From: Poronia punctata
Taxonomy: Eukaryota > Ascomycota > Sordariomycetes > Xylariales > Xylariaceae
Assembly (NCBI GenBank): GCA_022579005.1
Contig: MU401580.1
Coordinates: 47,048 to 111,047 of the forward strand
Length of the DNA stretch: 64,000 nt
Direction of reading: 5' to 3'
The position numbers and the translations under genes were made by a program. Positions 51,053 through 61,200 of the stretch are shown here, one piece after another; positions within the stretch are counted from its first letter, which is position 1; the number at the start of each line of letters is the position of its first letter. The notes under the pieces were generated by a model. That model was not told the origin of the DNA. It worked only from the letters and a program-made list of their open reading frames with translations, and did no database searches.

Positions 51053-51555
51053 TAGGTTTGTATATAGTACGATAGGGTTATAGATGCCCCCTTAATAATT
51101 CTCATTTTAAAGATCCACCCCCTGTTGAGGTGACCTACCTACCCCGTCTTACCGCCAACCCCGCGTTCTAAAAGCGGGCTCTTATAGATACACAGTACAT
51201 GTAGGTATCGTATTTTGGTAGGCGTCGGTAGTACATACTTGTAGTACGGAGACCAAACAAAGCTATCACTACAACAAGACATACAAGTAGGAACTCTCCT
51301 ATCGGGCCTCAACTCCCCCAATTCTATCCACCATCAAATATCCTCACAAGCTTACACCTCGTACAAAGAGTCACGAAGCACTAGGCCGAGCCTCCCTGAG
51401 ACAGACTCTCATTACCAAGTTGTTCTTCCTTCTCATCAGGGCCACGGGATGAGGAAGTAACCAACATTAAGTAGAAGGCTCAGTAGAAAGAACTATTGTT
51501 TCACGGACAGCTATAAGCCCCTTCTCCCCGTCTGGTCTCATACCCCCTTGAAAAC
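51053..51555. promoter_or_regulatory. Upstream region of the RPEL gene
   Basis: Normal-composition DNA between the edge of the AT-rich block and the RPEL start codon, expected to carry its promoter and leader. The minus-strand frames here are antisense shadows. No specific control element is recognised. Confidence 0.45.
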
Positions 51556-52004
51556 ATGGCCGCACACGAAGAACAACCTTCGACCATCGACGAGACGCCC
51601 ATTTCGCCTGTCCGCACCAGTAGCGGCCGCAAGATGTCGCTAGAACAACACCTGAAGCAACGCCCAGAGAGGTCGGAACTTGTAGATAAAAACATACTCC
51701 CGCTATCCACCGCTGCCCCCGTTTTGCAAGAGAAGCAGAAAGAGGTACGCTACTAGTACTGCATTCCATGATATCTCATATACCACACTACCTGACAATG
51801 CCGAGAACGGTATGCTAAACATGATGGTATGCGCAGCTCGCAAAGCACATGCGTGCCGACTCCCTGAATGAAAAGATATCTCACCGTCCATCGCCGGATA
51901 AGCTAATGAAGGAGGGCGTACTCCACGACGATCCTAGATCTCCCAGTGAGAAATATGCTGAAGCTATTGAAGAACAATATGCCAAGAGAGAAGGGGGGGC
52001 ATAA
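51556..52004 (+). CDS. Small RPEL-repeat protein
   Basis: Two exons (51556-51744 and 51837-52004; intron 92 nt, GTACGC...CGCAG, phase 0) encode 118 residues. RPEL motifs bind monomeric actin in animal MRTF and Phactr proteins; small fungal RPEL proteins are widespread but their role is little known. The first motif, residues about 28-46, is LEQHLKQRPERSELVDKNIL, followed by a STAAPVLQEKQKE linker. After the splice site LAKHMRADSLNEKI leads into a second, degenerate motif (HRPSPDKLMKEGVL). The head IDETPISPVRTSSGRKMS is typical of the fungal family and looks like a phosphorylation-rich segment. The protein is short: many relatives have three motifs. It sits about 500 bp from the end of the large AT-rich block. 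Confidence 0.85.
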
Positions 52005-53003
52005 CGAAAGTACCTACATTAGGCATCATTTGCAGACTTGAGGGGCTAGGGAATTATGTATCGCGTGCTAGGCGGAGACTTCGTTGCTCGCTGTGGTTTC
52101 TCTTTCCGTTCCTGCTTCTCGTTATATTCTTTTGCCTATTCTCATTCTCCCATCTTATTTTCTTGGCAGTCGTTCATACGAGTACAAGGCTCGCCTGAGA
52201 CATCCCTTGACAGCCCACAGAGTGCGTGTAACGGGCATTCCTTGTTCAAAAAAAAAAAAGGCACAGCTGGCTATGTTTATCCGGATTGAGACAAGTTGGT
52301 TCGTTATTTCCAACGTCGAGATGAGGGACGCGCAGGCTAAACCTGGTGGGAACGCGACAGAATAGGAACAGTGAAGGGGTTTTGCTCCCTTCAACTACTC
52401 GTAAGTTGCTGTTAGTATAGTTGCTGGTAGGCAGATAGATATATTTGGAAATCAATAGCCTTTTGATGAACCGTAGCGCGACTTATCTAGGCTTTATCCT
52501 AGCTATCCGCGCCGGGGTCTCTTTTGGCTAAAGATCATTAAGCCCTAAGACGGTTTAAAGCCTAGACTAGGTACTCTCGTAATTTTACCAGTCCCTTGGC
52601 TCTACTCGTGTCGTACAGGGCAAAGACTGGTTTCGTCGTGGTCGTCAAAGAGCCCGGGCAGCCGGGAAACTGGCCCGACGATCAGCCATGGAGCGCCAAG
52701 GTAAAATTGATCCCTCCTTGTTAAAAGGTTGTCTTTCGGTAGGACAATCGGCCTAACTCCCTGCTAGGTTGGAAGAAAAGGCATGGTTAGGTGAGTTGGG
52801 TATTTCAGGACCCAGCCCTCCGTTCCTGTGCTCTTGGCCCGGCTTACCGGTACGGATCGTGACTTCCGATAGGACCGCTTACACAAAACGCCGCAGAGCC
52901 CAGAGGTCTCGTCTGGCCCTTTGTTGCATCGACGAGGTAGAGTGCCCGCGTTGGCTTCTTGGGGGGCCTTGCCAATCGCCCGGGATCCCCGCAAAGGAGA
53001 CCA

Positions 53004-53026
53004 ATAACTTATTGGCAATAAGTTAT
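53004..53026. repeat. Perfect 11-bp inverted repeat (palindrome)
   Basis: ATAACTTATTG, one G, then CAATAAGTTAT. It lies about 245 bp upstream of the GH51 start, so it could be a dimeric regulator site or a hairpin. Confidence 0.85.
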
Positions 53027-53107
53027 AACCACGATTGATTGTAACCTGGCATGTCCTGTCGGCCCACGTGCAAGGCCAAATTGCGGCGCAAGCGGCCGGA
53101 TGCTTTT

Positions 53108-53116
53108 TATATAAAA
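53108..53116 (+). promoter_or_regulatory. Putative TATA box of the GH51 gene
   Basis: TATATAAAA in a locally GC-normal region, about 155 bp before the ATG. Confidence 0.4.
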
Positions 53117-53271
53117 GCAACGTTACCGCCCCTTCCGTCATACCACGGATAGTTCATGCCCCGCGCCTAGACGTACTTTTACTACCTGGTGGGTGCGTAT
53201 CAAGAGCGAGAAGGCGTCAAGCTGCATTATAGACAAACACAAACAAAGGCACGAACACAGCGACGGCGACA

Positions 53272-56062
53272 ATGGTAACGATTAGGGTGCTGGCGAGTTT
53301 ACTGGCCGTCACAGCAGCTGCGGCGGCGGTTGAAATCAGCGTTAGCTCCGTAGGAGGCAATGACACCGGTGGTTTTCACTATGGATTATTACATGAGGTT
53401 CGCAAAGAGATCCCTCCGGTTTGCCTATCAAACGAGAAGAAGTAAAGAATAGCCGGGCAATCGGCTTACAAGTGACTCAGGACATCAACAACTCCGGTGA
53501 CGGGGGTCTGTACGCCGAGCTGATCCGCAATCGAGCGTTTCAGTCTAGCGAGGCCTACCCGGCCACCCTGGACGCATGGTATCCGGTCAACGGGGCGCGA
53601 CTGTCTCTCAGAAATCTGAAGGAACCGTTGTCCAAGGCACTACCCACCTCGATGAACGTGGCGGCAACCCCTGGGGAACGAGGCCAACTCGGCTTCTACA
53701 ATGACGGTTACTGGGGGATGGATGTCAAAGCCCAGACGTACCGCGGATCTTTTTGGGTTCGCGGCGACTACCGCGGAGACTTCACCGCATCGCTACAGTC
53801 AAACCTGACAGGAGAGGAATTCGGAACCGCAAGAGTGAAGTCTCGGGCCCGGGCGAGTGAATGGGTTGAACACGAGTTCGTTCTAAAACCGTTCAAGAAT
53901 GCGCCCAACTCGAACAACACCTTTGCCATTACTTTTGACGCTGAGGTGAGCGGGCGCTTCCTCATGGCTACACCATATTATATATAGATATATATATATA
54001 CAGAGAGAGAGAGAGAGAGAGCTGACCTTGACTTACTCAGCATCTGAAATCGGAATCCCTCAACTTCAACCTCATCAGCCTCTTCCCGCCTACTTACAAA
54101 GGTCGCAGGAATGGAATGCGAGTCGACCTTGCCGAAGCTCTAGAACAGTTCCACCCGGTAAGCGCGTGTGTCTAATACTGTTTCCAGCCGAACTAATATC
54201 TATACAACAGACTCTTTTCCGTCTTCCTGGAGGAAACATGTTGGAAGGCCTGACAAACACATCGTACTGGGATTGGAAAGACTCCCTCGGGCCACTGAAG
54301 GATCGGCCGGGATTCTCGGGAGTCTGGGACTATCAACAGACTAATGGGCTGGGCTGTAAGTTACCGCCTCAACATGTCCTTACGACCTTGGACGGCTTTC
54401 AGCCACCTACACACCATCATCTTTGTCCCCGCTGACTTTGAAGCTTATTCATAGTGCTCGAATATCTGCAGTTCGCTGAAGATCTGGGTACGGAGCTAGG
54501 TGAGGCATACCTTGGCTGTTTCTTCATGACAAAAGCCAGCCCTAACTCGAGGTAGTGCTGGGAGTGTATGGTGGCCTATCTCTTAACGGAGATATCACGC
54601 CACGAGACGAGCTGCAACGGTTCATCGACGACGCCCTCGCCGAGATCGAATTCATCAGCGGACCGCCCGACTCGAAGTGGGGAAGGGTACGTGCTCGACT
54701 TGGTCACCCTAAGCCGTGGAAGCTGCAGTATGTCGAGATTGGAAACGAAGATTGGCTCGCTGGGGCGCCGGCGGGTTGGGAAACCTATAAGGATTACAGA
54801 TTCCCGATGTTTCTACAAGCCATCAACGAAGCTTGGTACGTAAAGCCCTTGCCGTTGTGGGACGCCAGGCTCCGATACTGACAACCACGGAAAGTGAGTT
54901 CTAGGCCTTCTGCGCCCCATCCTTTTGGCCGTCCGCCGGGGGCCGCCGGAGCCGTACGAATAGGATACACTGAGGCGCCGAAGCGGGCGGTACAAGATAC
55001 TCAACGTCTAACTATTTCCCATTCCCCCTCTAGATCCCGATATCCAGGTCATCGCTTCAGGCTCGGTATACGACGGGCACGATATCCCAACACCAGGCGC
55101 TGGAGACTACCATCTGTATGACGAGCCGGACACATGGATCACCGAGTTTGGTAAATTTGATAACGTCACGACGCCGCATATCATCGGCGAGATGGCCGCT
55201 ACTTTTCCAAACGGCGGGACAGGCTGGGACAGTGGGGTTCTAAGGCCATTTCCCTGGTACGTGGCGTGGCTTGTTGTGAAAGAGTAGGGTACCTCCTGTT
55301 GCTAACGCGACTCTTGTGCATAGGTGGGGTGGTGCAGTAGGTGAAGCGGTTGGTCTCGTTGATTACGAGCGAAATGCAGACCGTATGATCGGAACAGTAT
55401 ATGTATCGAACCCCTTCAAGACACTCGACGCACTCGACGCATGCTGACGTGGTTCCCGGTACACAGGCACCCATTCTACGCAATATGAACAGATGGCAGT
55501 GGTCAATCACCATGTTGCAATTTGCGGCAGACCCGGCGTTGACTACTCGCTCTACGAGCTGGTATGTCTGGGAGGTAAGTGGTACCAAGAAAATGTGTGA
55601 GGGTCCGAAGCCGTGTGGTCCGAAAAGCGGGACGTCGGGAGGGCCAGAAGATAGAAGTGGATGAGAAAAGCTGACGTTCGATATATATAGCTGATGGCGG
55701 CTCATCCGATAACCAAAACATTGCCGGCCGTTGGCGAGCTAGGTCCCCTTTATTATGTGGCGGGAACAAACGACAAAACTAGGGCGCACGTCTTCAAGGC
55801 AGCCGTCTATAACTCTACCGAGGGCGCGGACGTCCCAGTTCGTCTCACATTCGATGGGGTGGCCCCGGGGACCACAGCGGAACTGACAGTGCTATCGGGA
55901 CCTCGGGATCCTTATGCTTTCAATGACCCGTACGCCGGCAACAATGTGGTGAAGACGTCTCGGACGGTGGTCAAATCGGACAGGAAAGGCACGTTTTCGT
56001 TCAGTCTGCCCAACCTTAGCGTCGCTGTCCTGAACACAAGAGGGTGCCACAAAACTGGGTAG
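53272..56062 (+). CDS. Secreted GH51 alpha-L-arabinofuranosidase (10 exons)
   Basis: It cleaves terminal L-arabinofuranose from arabinan and arabinoxylan outside the cell. Exons: 53272-53397, 53481-53945, 54041-54157, 54211-54355, 54455-54499, 54556-54834, 55034-55256, 55324-55402, 55467-55574, 55691-56062; about 652 residues, normal for fungal GH51. The first 20 residues ([20 protein letters not shown]) are a signal peptide. Then come [64 protein letters not shown] and [20 protein letters not shown] holds the acid/base Glu (about 364), and [17 protein letters not shown] the nucleophile Glu (about 445). [39 protein letters not shown] and a beta-sandwich end complete it. All joins keep phase with canonical GT-AG introns except exon 6 to 7, which needs a twin intron (54835-55033). 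There is no stop or missing catalytic residue. Confidence 0.92.
53977..54022. repeat. TA and GA microsatellites inside GH51 intron 2
   Basis: A TA-rich run followed by about ten GA units occupies half of the 95-nt intron between exons 2 and 3, so allele length probably varies. Confidence 0.85.
54835..55033 (+). other. Candidate stwintron (twin intron, D1,2 type) in the GH51 gene
   Basis: As a simple intron (GTACGT at 54836 to CTCTAG at 55033) the join reads TG-A, an in-frame stop. In the nested model the external intron begins with G at 54835. An internal intron spans 54836-54894 (59 nt; GTACGT donor, TACTGAC branch site at 54876-54882, ends AAAG). Its removal joins G to TGAGTT, making a GTGAGTT donor. 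The external intron (CTAAC at 55008-55012, CTCTAG end) is then removed. The join becomes T-AT, giving [14 protein letters not shown] as in other GH51 enzymes. Confidence 0.78.
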
Positions 56063-56682
56063 GCAAATACGTATATATATAGGACAGCCTGAGTATGGGT
56101 GTCATTGTCCCTAGCTCCTCACTAGCAGTCGATTTGCCATCAGGGTAGGATGAACACCTGTGGGTGAGGAGGCCTAACTTAAGCTCGTGGCTACCTAATC
56201 TATGTTGAGTTATTTGCCCGTCTTCTAGATAACTTCTAGTCTAGATAGCGATGCGTTAATCTCAGGAAGGATGATATTTAGAAGTAAAGGATTTCAGTCA
56301 CAGTAGCTTACTATGATCGGCCCTAAATACAGCACCTGCCCCCTCAGCGGGTAGGATGTGGCTTGGTTAACCAGGTTGGTGGACTACCTAGAGCCTCGGT
56401 GATTATGCATCTTTCTCATTTTATCATAGATAATTCTCGACAGACGTAAAGTTACAAAATACGAGGCGTGATAGATGAGGAACTGTTATGTATGAGAAAA
56501 ACATCACTTGCTCGGCAGAAGAGATGGTAGAATAGGCATCAACTGCTTGAGTGTTGCCGCTCGCGGCCATGTTGGTTGTTAATGGATGAGGGTGATTGGC
56601 CGAGTGCCTCAACAGTGTAGCCGTTGCCTCTCTAGCATCCATAGATGTTCATCTCTTCCCCGATCGCCTTCCCCAATGGGAC
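56063..56682. other. Convergent spacer between GH51 and FKBP genes
   Basis: Holds the 3' ends of two convergent genes. Base composition is normal and no gene, RNA or repeat is recognised. Confidence 0.5.
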
Positions 56683-57497
56683 TCACAGTTCGTTGTGTTC
56701 TTGAACGTCGTCAGTGTCCATCAATATTGTGCCTACAACTTCAGCCGCCTCGCCCACTTTCTCAGCAATCTTCTCAGCAGCGCCCGTTTCCGTCGCCGTC
56801 GCCGTCGCCGTCTCCGTCGCCGTTTCCATCCGTGGCTCGCTGTTTCCCGCCGTGGCTTTCGTTACGATAGACTCGGGCTTGGGCACACCCTTAATCCCTA
56901 TGAGTTCTGTCTCGAATACTGCTACAAGGTTAGATACTAGTCGTCTCCAGCTTGCCCGCCGTGATTCGGATGCTCGTACCAAGAGTAGAGCCGCCAGGTA
57001 TGGGGCCCACACCGCGGTCCCCATAGGCCAATTCCGGGGGGATAGTGAGAGTCCTATGCATACAGAACGATCAGCTAGTGCAAAGCGAGGGGTTACGGAT
57101 CACTGCAGTGTATAGGATCTAGAGCCGTGTGCGAGTAAATATATTTACTGACCTCTTCTCTCCAATGCACATGTCCAACAGTCCTTCGTCCCACCTAGAA
57201 TGCGGGGGTTAGTGGGATGAAGAGATGTCGATAGCGAAGGTCACAATCTTGACGTTACCCCTTAATCACTCGGCCTGCTCCGAGCAGGAAACCAAAAGGT
57301 GTGCCACGGTCGTAACTGGAGTCGAACTTATTGCCGTTAGACGCCAGAGTACCTCGATAATGAACCTCAATCGAGTCCCCTTTCTCGGTCTTGCGGTCGC
57401 ATTCCACTGGCAGGGTCACATCGATCTTGAGGTCGGAACCGAGGGCGTAGACAGCGGCAGACGCTACTAACGTCAGGGAGCAAAGAAGGCGGTGCAT
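56683..57497 (-). CDS. ER-lumenal FKBP-type peptidyl-prolyl isomerase with HNEL tail
   Basis: Catalyses proline cis-trans isomerisation and assists folding in the endoplasmic reticulum. Exons (minus strand): 57497-57259, 57194-57153, 57053-56980 and 56918-56683; all three introns are GT-AG and keep frame, giving about 196 residues. A signal peptide ([19 protein letters not shown]) precedes the FKBP domain: [69 protein letters not shown] and [12 protein letters not shown]. These include the Tyr, Phe, Trp and FETELI residues of the FK506/proline pocket. A Thr/Ala/Glu-rich tail ([13 protein letters not shown]) follows, and the protein ends EHNEL. HNEL is a KDEL-type retention signal known from Neurospora FKBP22, which also has an unusual C-terminal extension, so this is probably its orthologue. 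Confidence 0.93.
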
Positions 57498-57660
57498 ATT
57501 GAGTAGAATATATTACAAGAGCGTGTTGATACGGTGCTATATCTATCGTATTATGCGTTACCAAACAATGGCAAGGCCTGGCAGAGGGTAAGGGTGGTGG
57601 TGGTTACTGGCGATTGCTAAATACGTGCAGCTAGGTACGAGAAGACAGTAAAACCAAAGG
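57498..57660. promoter_or_regulatory. Upstream region of the FKBP gene
   Basis: A short normal-composition stretch between the FKBP start codon and the duplicated 160-bp sequence; it should hold the promoter. No specific element is recognised. Confidence 0.4.
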
Positions 57661-57820
57661 AAATGCCCGAGTTTACAAGGGATAATTGTTCCTGTTTTTA
57701 ATTGCCATCCCGTTTCTATAGGAGAAATCCGTCCAAAAAAGGCTAGCCGATTCCCTCTTTTAGACAAAAATCTGCCATTGCTAAGACATTCTGTATTCTA
57801 TAGAGAGGTTTTCTTGGCAT
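57661..57820. repeat. Unmutated copy of a 160-bp duplicated sequence
   Basis: This aligns over its whole length with 58275-58435. It keeps normal composition (for example GCCATCCCGTTTCTATAGG) whereas the other copy has become AT-rich at the matching sites. Confidence 0.85.
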
Positions 57821-57900
57821 TAGGCACTGGCGAGGACTACCTAGCCACACCACTTGGAATTAGCCACAACATAGCCACAAGGTCAGGTTAGCTAAGGTAA

Positions 57901-58274
57901 GGTCTATAACCTTTAGAATTCACCTGGCAGAGCCATAGCCTTTAAAATTCACCTGGCAGAGCCATGACCTTTTAAATTTACCTGCCATAGCCATAACCTT
58001 TTAAATTTACCTACCATAACCATAACCTTTAGAATTCACATGGCAGGACCATTACCTTTCGAAATGACCTGCCATGGCCATGACCTTTGGAAATGACCTA
58101 TATTAGCCCTGACCGTTACCTTTTGAATTAACCTGCCAGGGCCATTACTATTACCTTTTGAATTACCTGCCATGGCCATTACCTTTGGAATTCACCTGGC
58201 AAAGCCATAGCCTTTAGAATTCACCTAGCAGAGCCATAACCTTTTAAATTCACCTGGCAGAGCCATAACTTTTT
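57901..58274. repeat. 29-bp minisatellite, about 12 units
   Basis: Diverged units of the form TAACCTTTAGAATTCACCTG followed by GCAGAGCCA repeat with a 29-base period; two units carry short extra insertions (near 58110 and 58145). Many units contain a GGCC- or CCATGG-centred palindrome. The array lies between the two copies of the 160-bp duplication. Confidence 0.88.
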
Positions 58275-61200
58275 AAATGCCTGAGTTTACAAGAGATAAT
58301 TGTTTTTGTTTTTAATTACTATCTTGTTTTTATAAAAGAAATCCGTTTAAAAGAAGCTAGCTAATTTTTTTTTTTAAACAAAAATCTGCTATTGCTAAAA
58401 CATTTTATATTTTATAAAAAGGTTTTTTTAGTAAAGTAATTTAAGTTTTGTTTTTATAATTTAAAAGAAAATTTGCAGCTATATATTAAGCTATAAAGCT
58501 ATATAGCTATAATTACTAATAAAAACTTTTTTTTTAATTTTAATATTTTTGTTTTTTTATATATTTATAGTTATTTAATAGTATATTTGTTTATTTTATA
58601 AATAGTTTATTATATATTATTTTTTTGCTTTTATTTTTATTTTTTTATTTTAATATATTAGTATAAAAAAACTTATAAGCTAGTATTTTTAGTTTATAGT
58701 ATAATTATTTTATATTTTAAGTAATTGCTTTTTTAATTTTTTATTTTATGTTTGTTTTTATACTAGCTTGTTTTATAGTATTTTATTTTTTTATAAAAAA
58801 AGTTTGCTTTTATTTAAGCGTTTTATATAGCAAAAGTAATTTTTAAAGTTGTACTTATTATAAAGTAATAAAATAACTATATTTATTTTTTATTTTTTTT
58901 TATTTACTTTTATAGCAGCTTATAGTTTAATATTTATTATTTTTACTAAATTAATTATTAAGCAGTAGTTAGCTTTTTAAAAATTAAAAGCTATTTTTAA
59001 AATGTTATAAGTTAATATTAAAATTTTATTTAAATAGTTTAATTTATAAAGTTTATTTATATTATTTATAATTATGCTTTAATTATAATATTTATTATAT
59101 TATTTAGTTAATTTTGTTTTTATATTAATATTTAGTATATAAATGTTATGCGTATAGTACTTATTTGCTAAAAGTATATAAGTTATAAATATAGTTATTA
59201 GTAAGTAAAATAATATAATTATATACTTAATATTTATTTTATTTTTTAAGCTTAGGTTTTTTAATATTATAAGTTTTTTTTTATATATAATTATATTATT
59301 AATAAACTTGTAAATTATAATAAATTTTACTAATTAGCGTTTAAGTTTATTTTAATATTTTTAAAAAATAAAATATTTTAGTTTTTTAATTATTATAGCT
59401 TAGTTATAATTATTATTAAAGTATGCTTTATATGCTTTTAATTTATATATATTAACTATTTTACTATTAATATTTTTATTATAAATAATATTTTTTTTAA
59501 AAAAATATATAATATATAAGTATATGCTTATATAATTTAGCTTTATTTACGCTTTATTTAGTACACTACTAAGCTTATTGCTTATAATATAAAAGTTATT
59601 AGTATTAAATAGTTTTATTTTAATATTTTTTTATATTAGCTTAGTACTTTAGCGTTTTTTAGCTATTTATTTAGCTTTTTTATTTAGTAGTAAGTATTGT
59701 ATATAATATTATATATTAGCTATTATAGTATAAAAAGCTATTTTATTTTTGCTTTTTTTTATTAAGCAGTTAATTAGTAAAACTTAAATCTTAGTATTTT
59801 TTTTTTATTTGCTTGCTATTAAATTTATTTATTACGTAGTAAGCTAATAAAATTTAAGTAATTACTTTTTTATAAAATATTTATAAATATTAATAATATT
59901 TTATAAAATTTTTATTAATTTTAAAGTTTGCTTAGTAGCTTAAGTTTTTTTTATATATTTATAGTTACTTTATAATATAGTTAATTTATAAATGTTTATA
60001 ATATATTTTAGCTATTATTTTTTATTATTAATATGTTTATATTTTATTATATACTATACTATTAGTATATAGTATTATAAGCTGCTTAATAAAATAAAAG
60101 CTAATATAGTAAATATTACTAAACTAATAGCATAATTTTTTTATAGCTTTTTTAGCAAAGCAAATAATTATATAAGCTTTTTTACGTTTATACTAATATA
60201 TTAATAAGTTTTATTAAAAAATATAAAAGCTGCTATAATTATATATTTATTATTATAACTATTTTTTAAGCTTTAAATTATTTTTAAAGTACTAAGTATA
60301 AAAAAGTAGCTTTAGTTTTTTTAGCTTTTTATAAAGCTTTTAGTTTTTTTTTTTACTTTTTTCTTTTTTTATGCTTACTATTTATTTTATTTAATTAAAG
60401 CTATAGTATAAGTTTTTATTTTTACTATATACTTTATATTTAATTAAAATTTAAAGTATTTAAATTATTATATAGCTATAGTTTACTAGTTTTTTAAACT
60501 TTATGCTTTATTAATATAATATAAATATTAGTACTATATAGATTATAAATAATAGCTTTATAGCTAAAGTAATTTTATACGTATTATTAAACAAAATATA
60601 TATATATTATATTAAATATAAAAATTTATTTTAAAATAAGCACTGCTTACTTTTTATATTTTATTTTATTAAATAGTGCTGCTTATTAATTAGTATATTA
60701 AAAGTTTAGTATTTTTAAACTTTTTTATTATTTTTTATAATAATTATAAAAATTGCTTATATTGCTAAAACTTTAACTATTTTGCTAAGCTTTATAGTAT
60801 TTTTTAAGTAACTTTTAAAAAGCTTTTATATTAATAGTTATATAATTATTTATTATATTATATAAAGTTAATATAGTTATAAAGTAATATTAAATTTATA
60901 TAGTTTAAAATTAATAATGTTAATTAAATACTAAAATATTTTATATATATAAGCCTACTTTTTTTTAAAAACTTTTAAGTTTTTATTTATAGTATTAAAA
61001 TTAAATATTAATTAATTAGTTAAGTTATTTTTTTTATTGCTATTATTAGCTTTTTTTAATTAACTATGTTTTTTTTTAAACGTAATTTTTTTATTACTAA
61101 ATAATAATACTATAATAACGTTATTATTTATAAGTATACTTATATATAGTTATTTAATTTTATTAATTATATTTTTATTTTTTTTAACTTTTTGTTTTTT

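Larger units (their letters stand above)
52005..53271. promoter_or_regulatory. GH51 upstream region with palindrome, TATA box and GGCTAAA word
   Basis: About 1.27 kb holding the RPEL 3' end and the GH51 promoter. A GGCTAAA word (52526-52532) matches the XlnR/Xyr1-type site that controls hemicellulase genes, but it lies about 740 bp from the start codon and a 7-base word is weak evidence. A 23-base perfect palindrome lies at 53004-53026, and TATATAAAA lies at 53108-53116, about 155 bp upstream of the ATG. A 125-residue minus-strand frame at 52764-53141 shows no protein features. Confidence 0.45.

Noticed and set aside
52511..52545. TCTTTTGGCTAAAGATCA resembles the 5' part of U2 snRNA.
   Set aside because: Only about 16 bases match, with an extra base, and the branch-recognition sequence and following stem-loops are absent.
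52764..53141. A 125-residue minus-strand open frame upstream of GH51.
   Set aside because: No domain, no membrane or signal features, and it overlaps the likely GH51 promoter; reads as chance coding potential.
54828..55040. GH51 gene looked truncated by a TGA at the exon 6-7 join.
   Set aside because: The same twin-intron logic restores the conserved sequence; catalytic residues downstream are preserved, which argues against decay.
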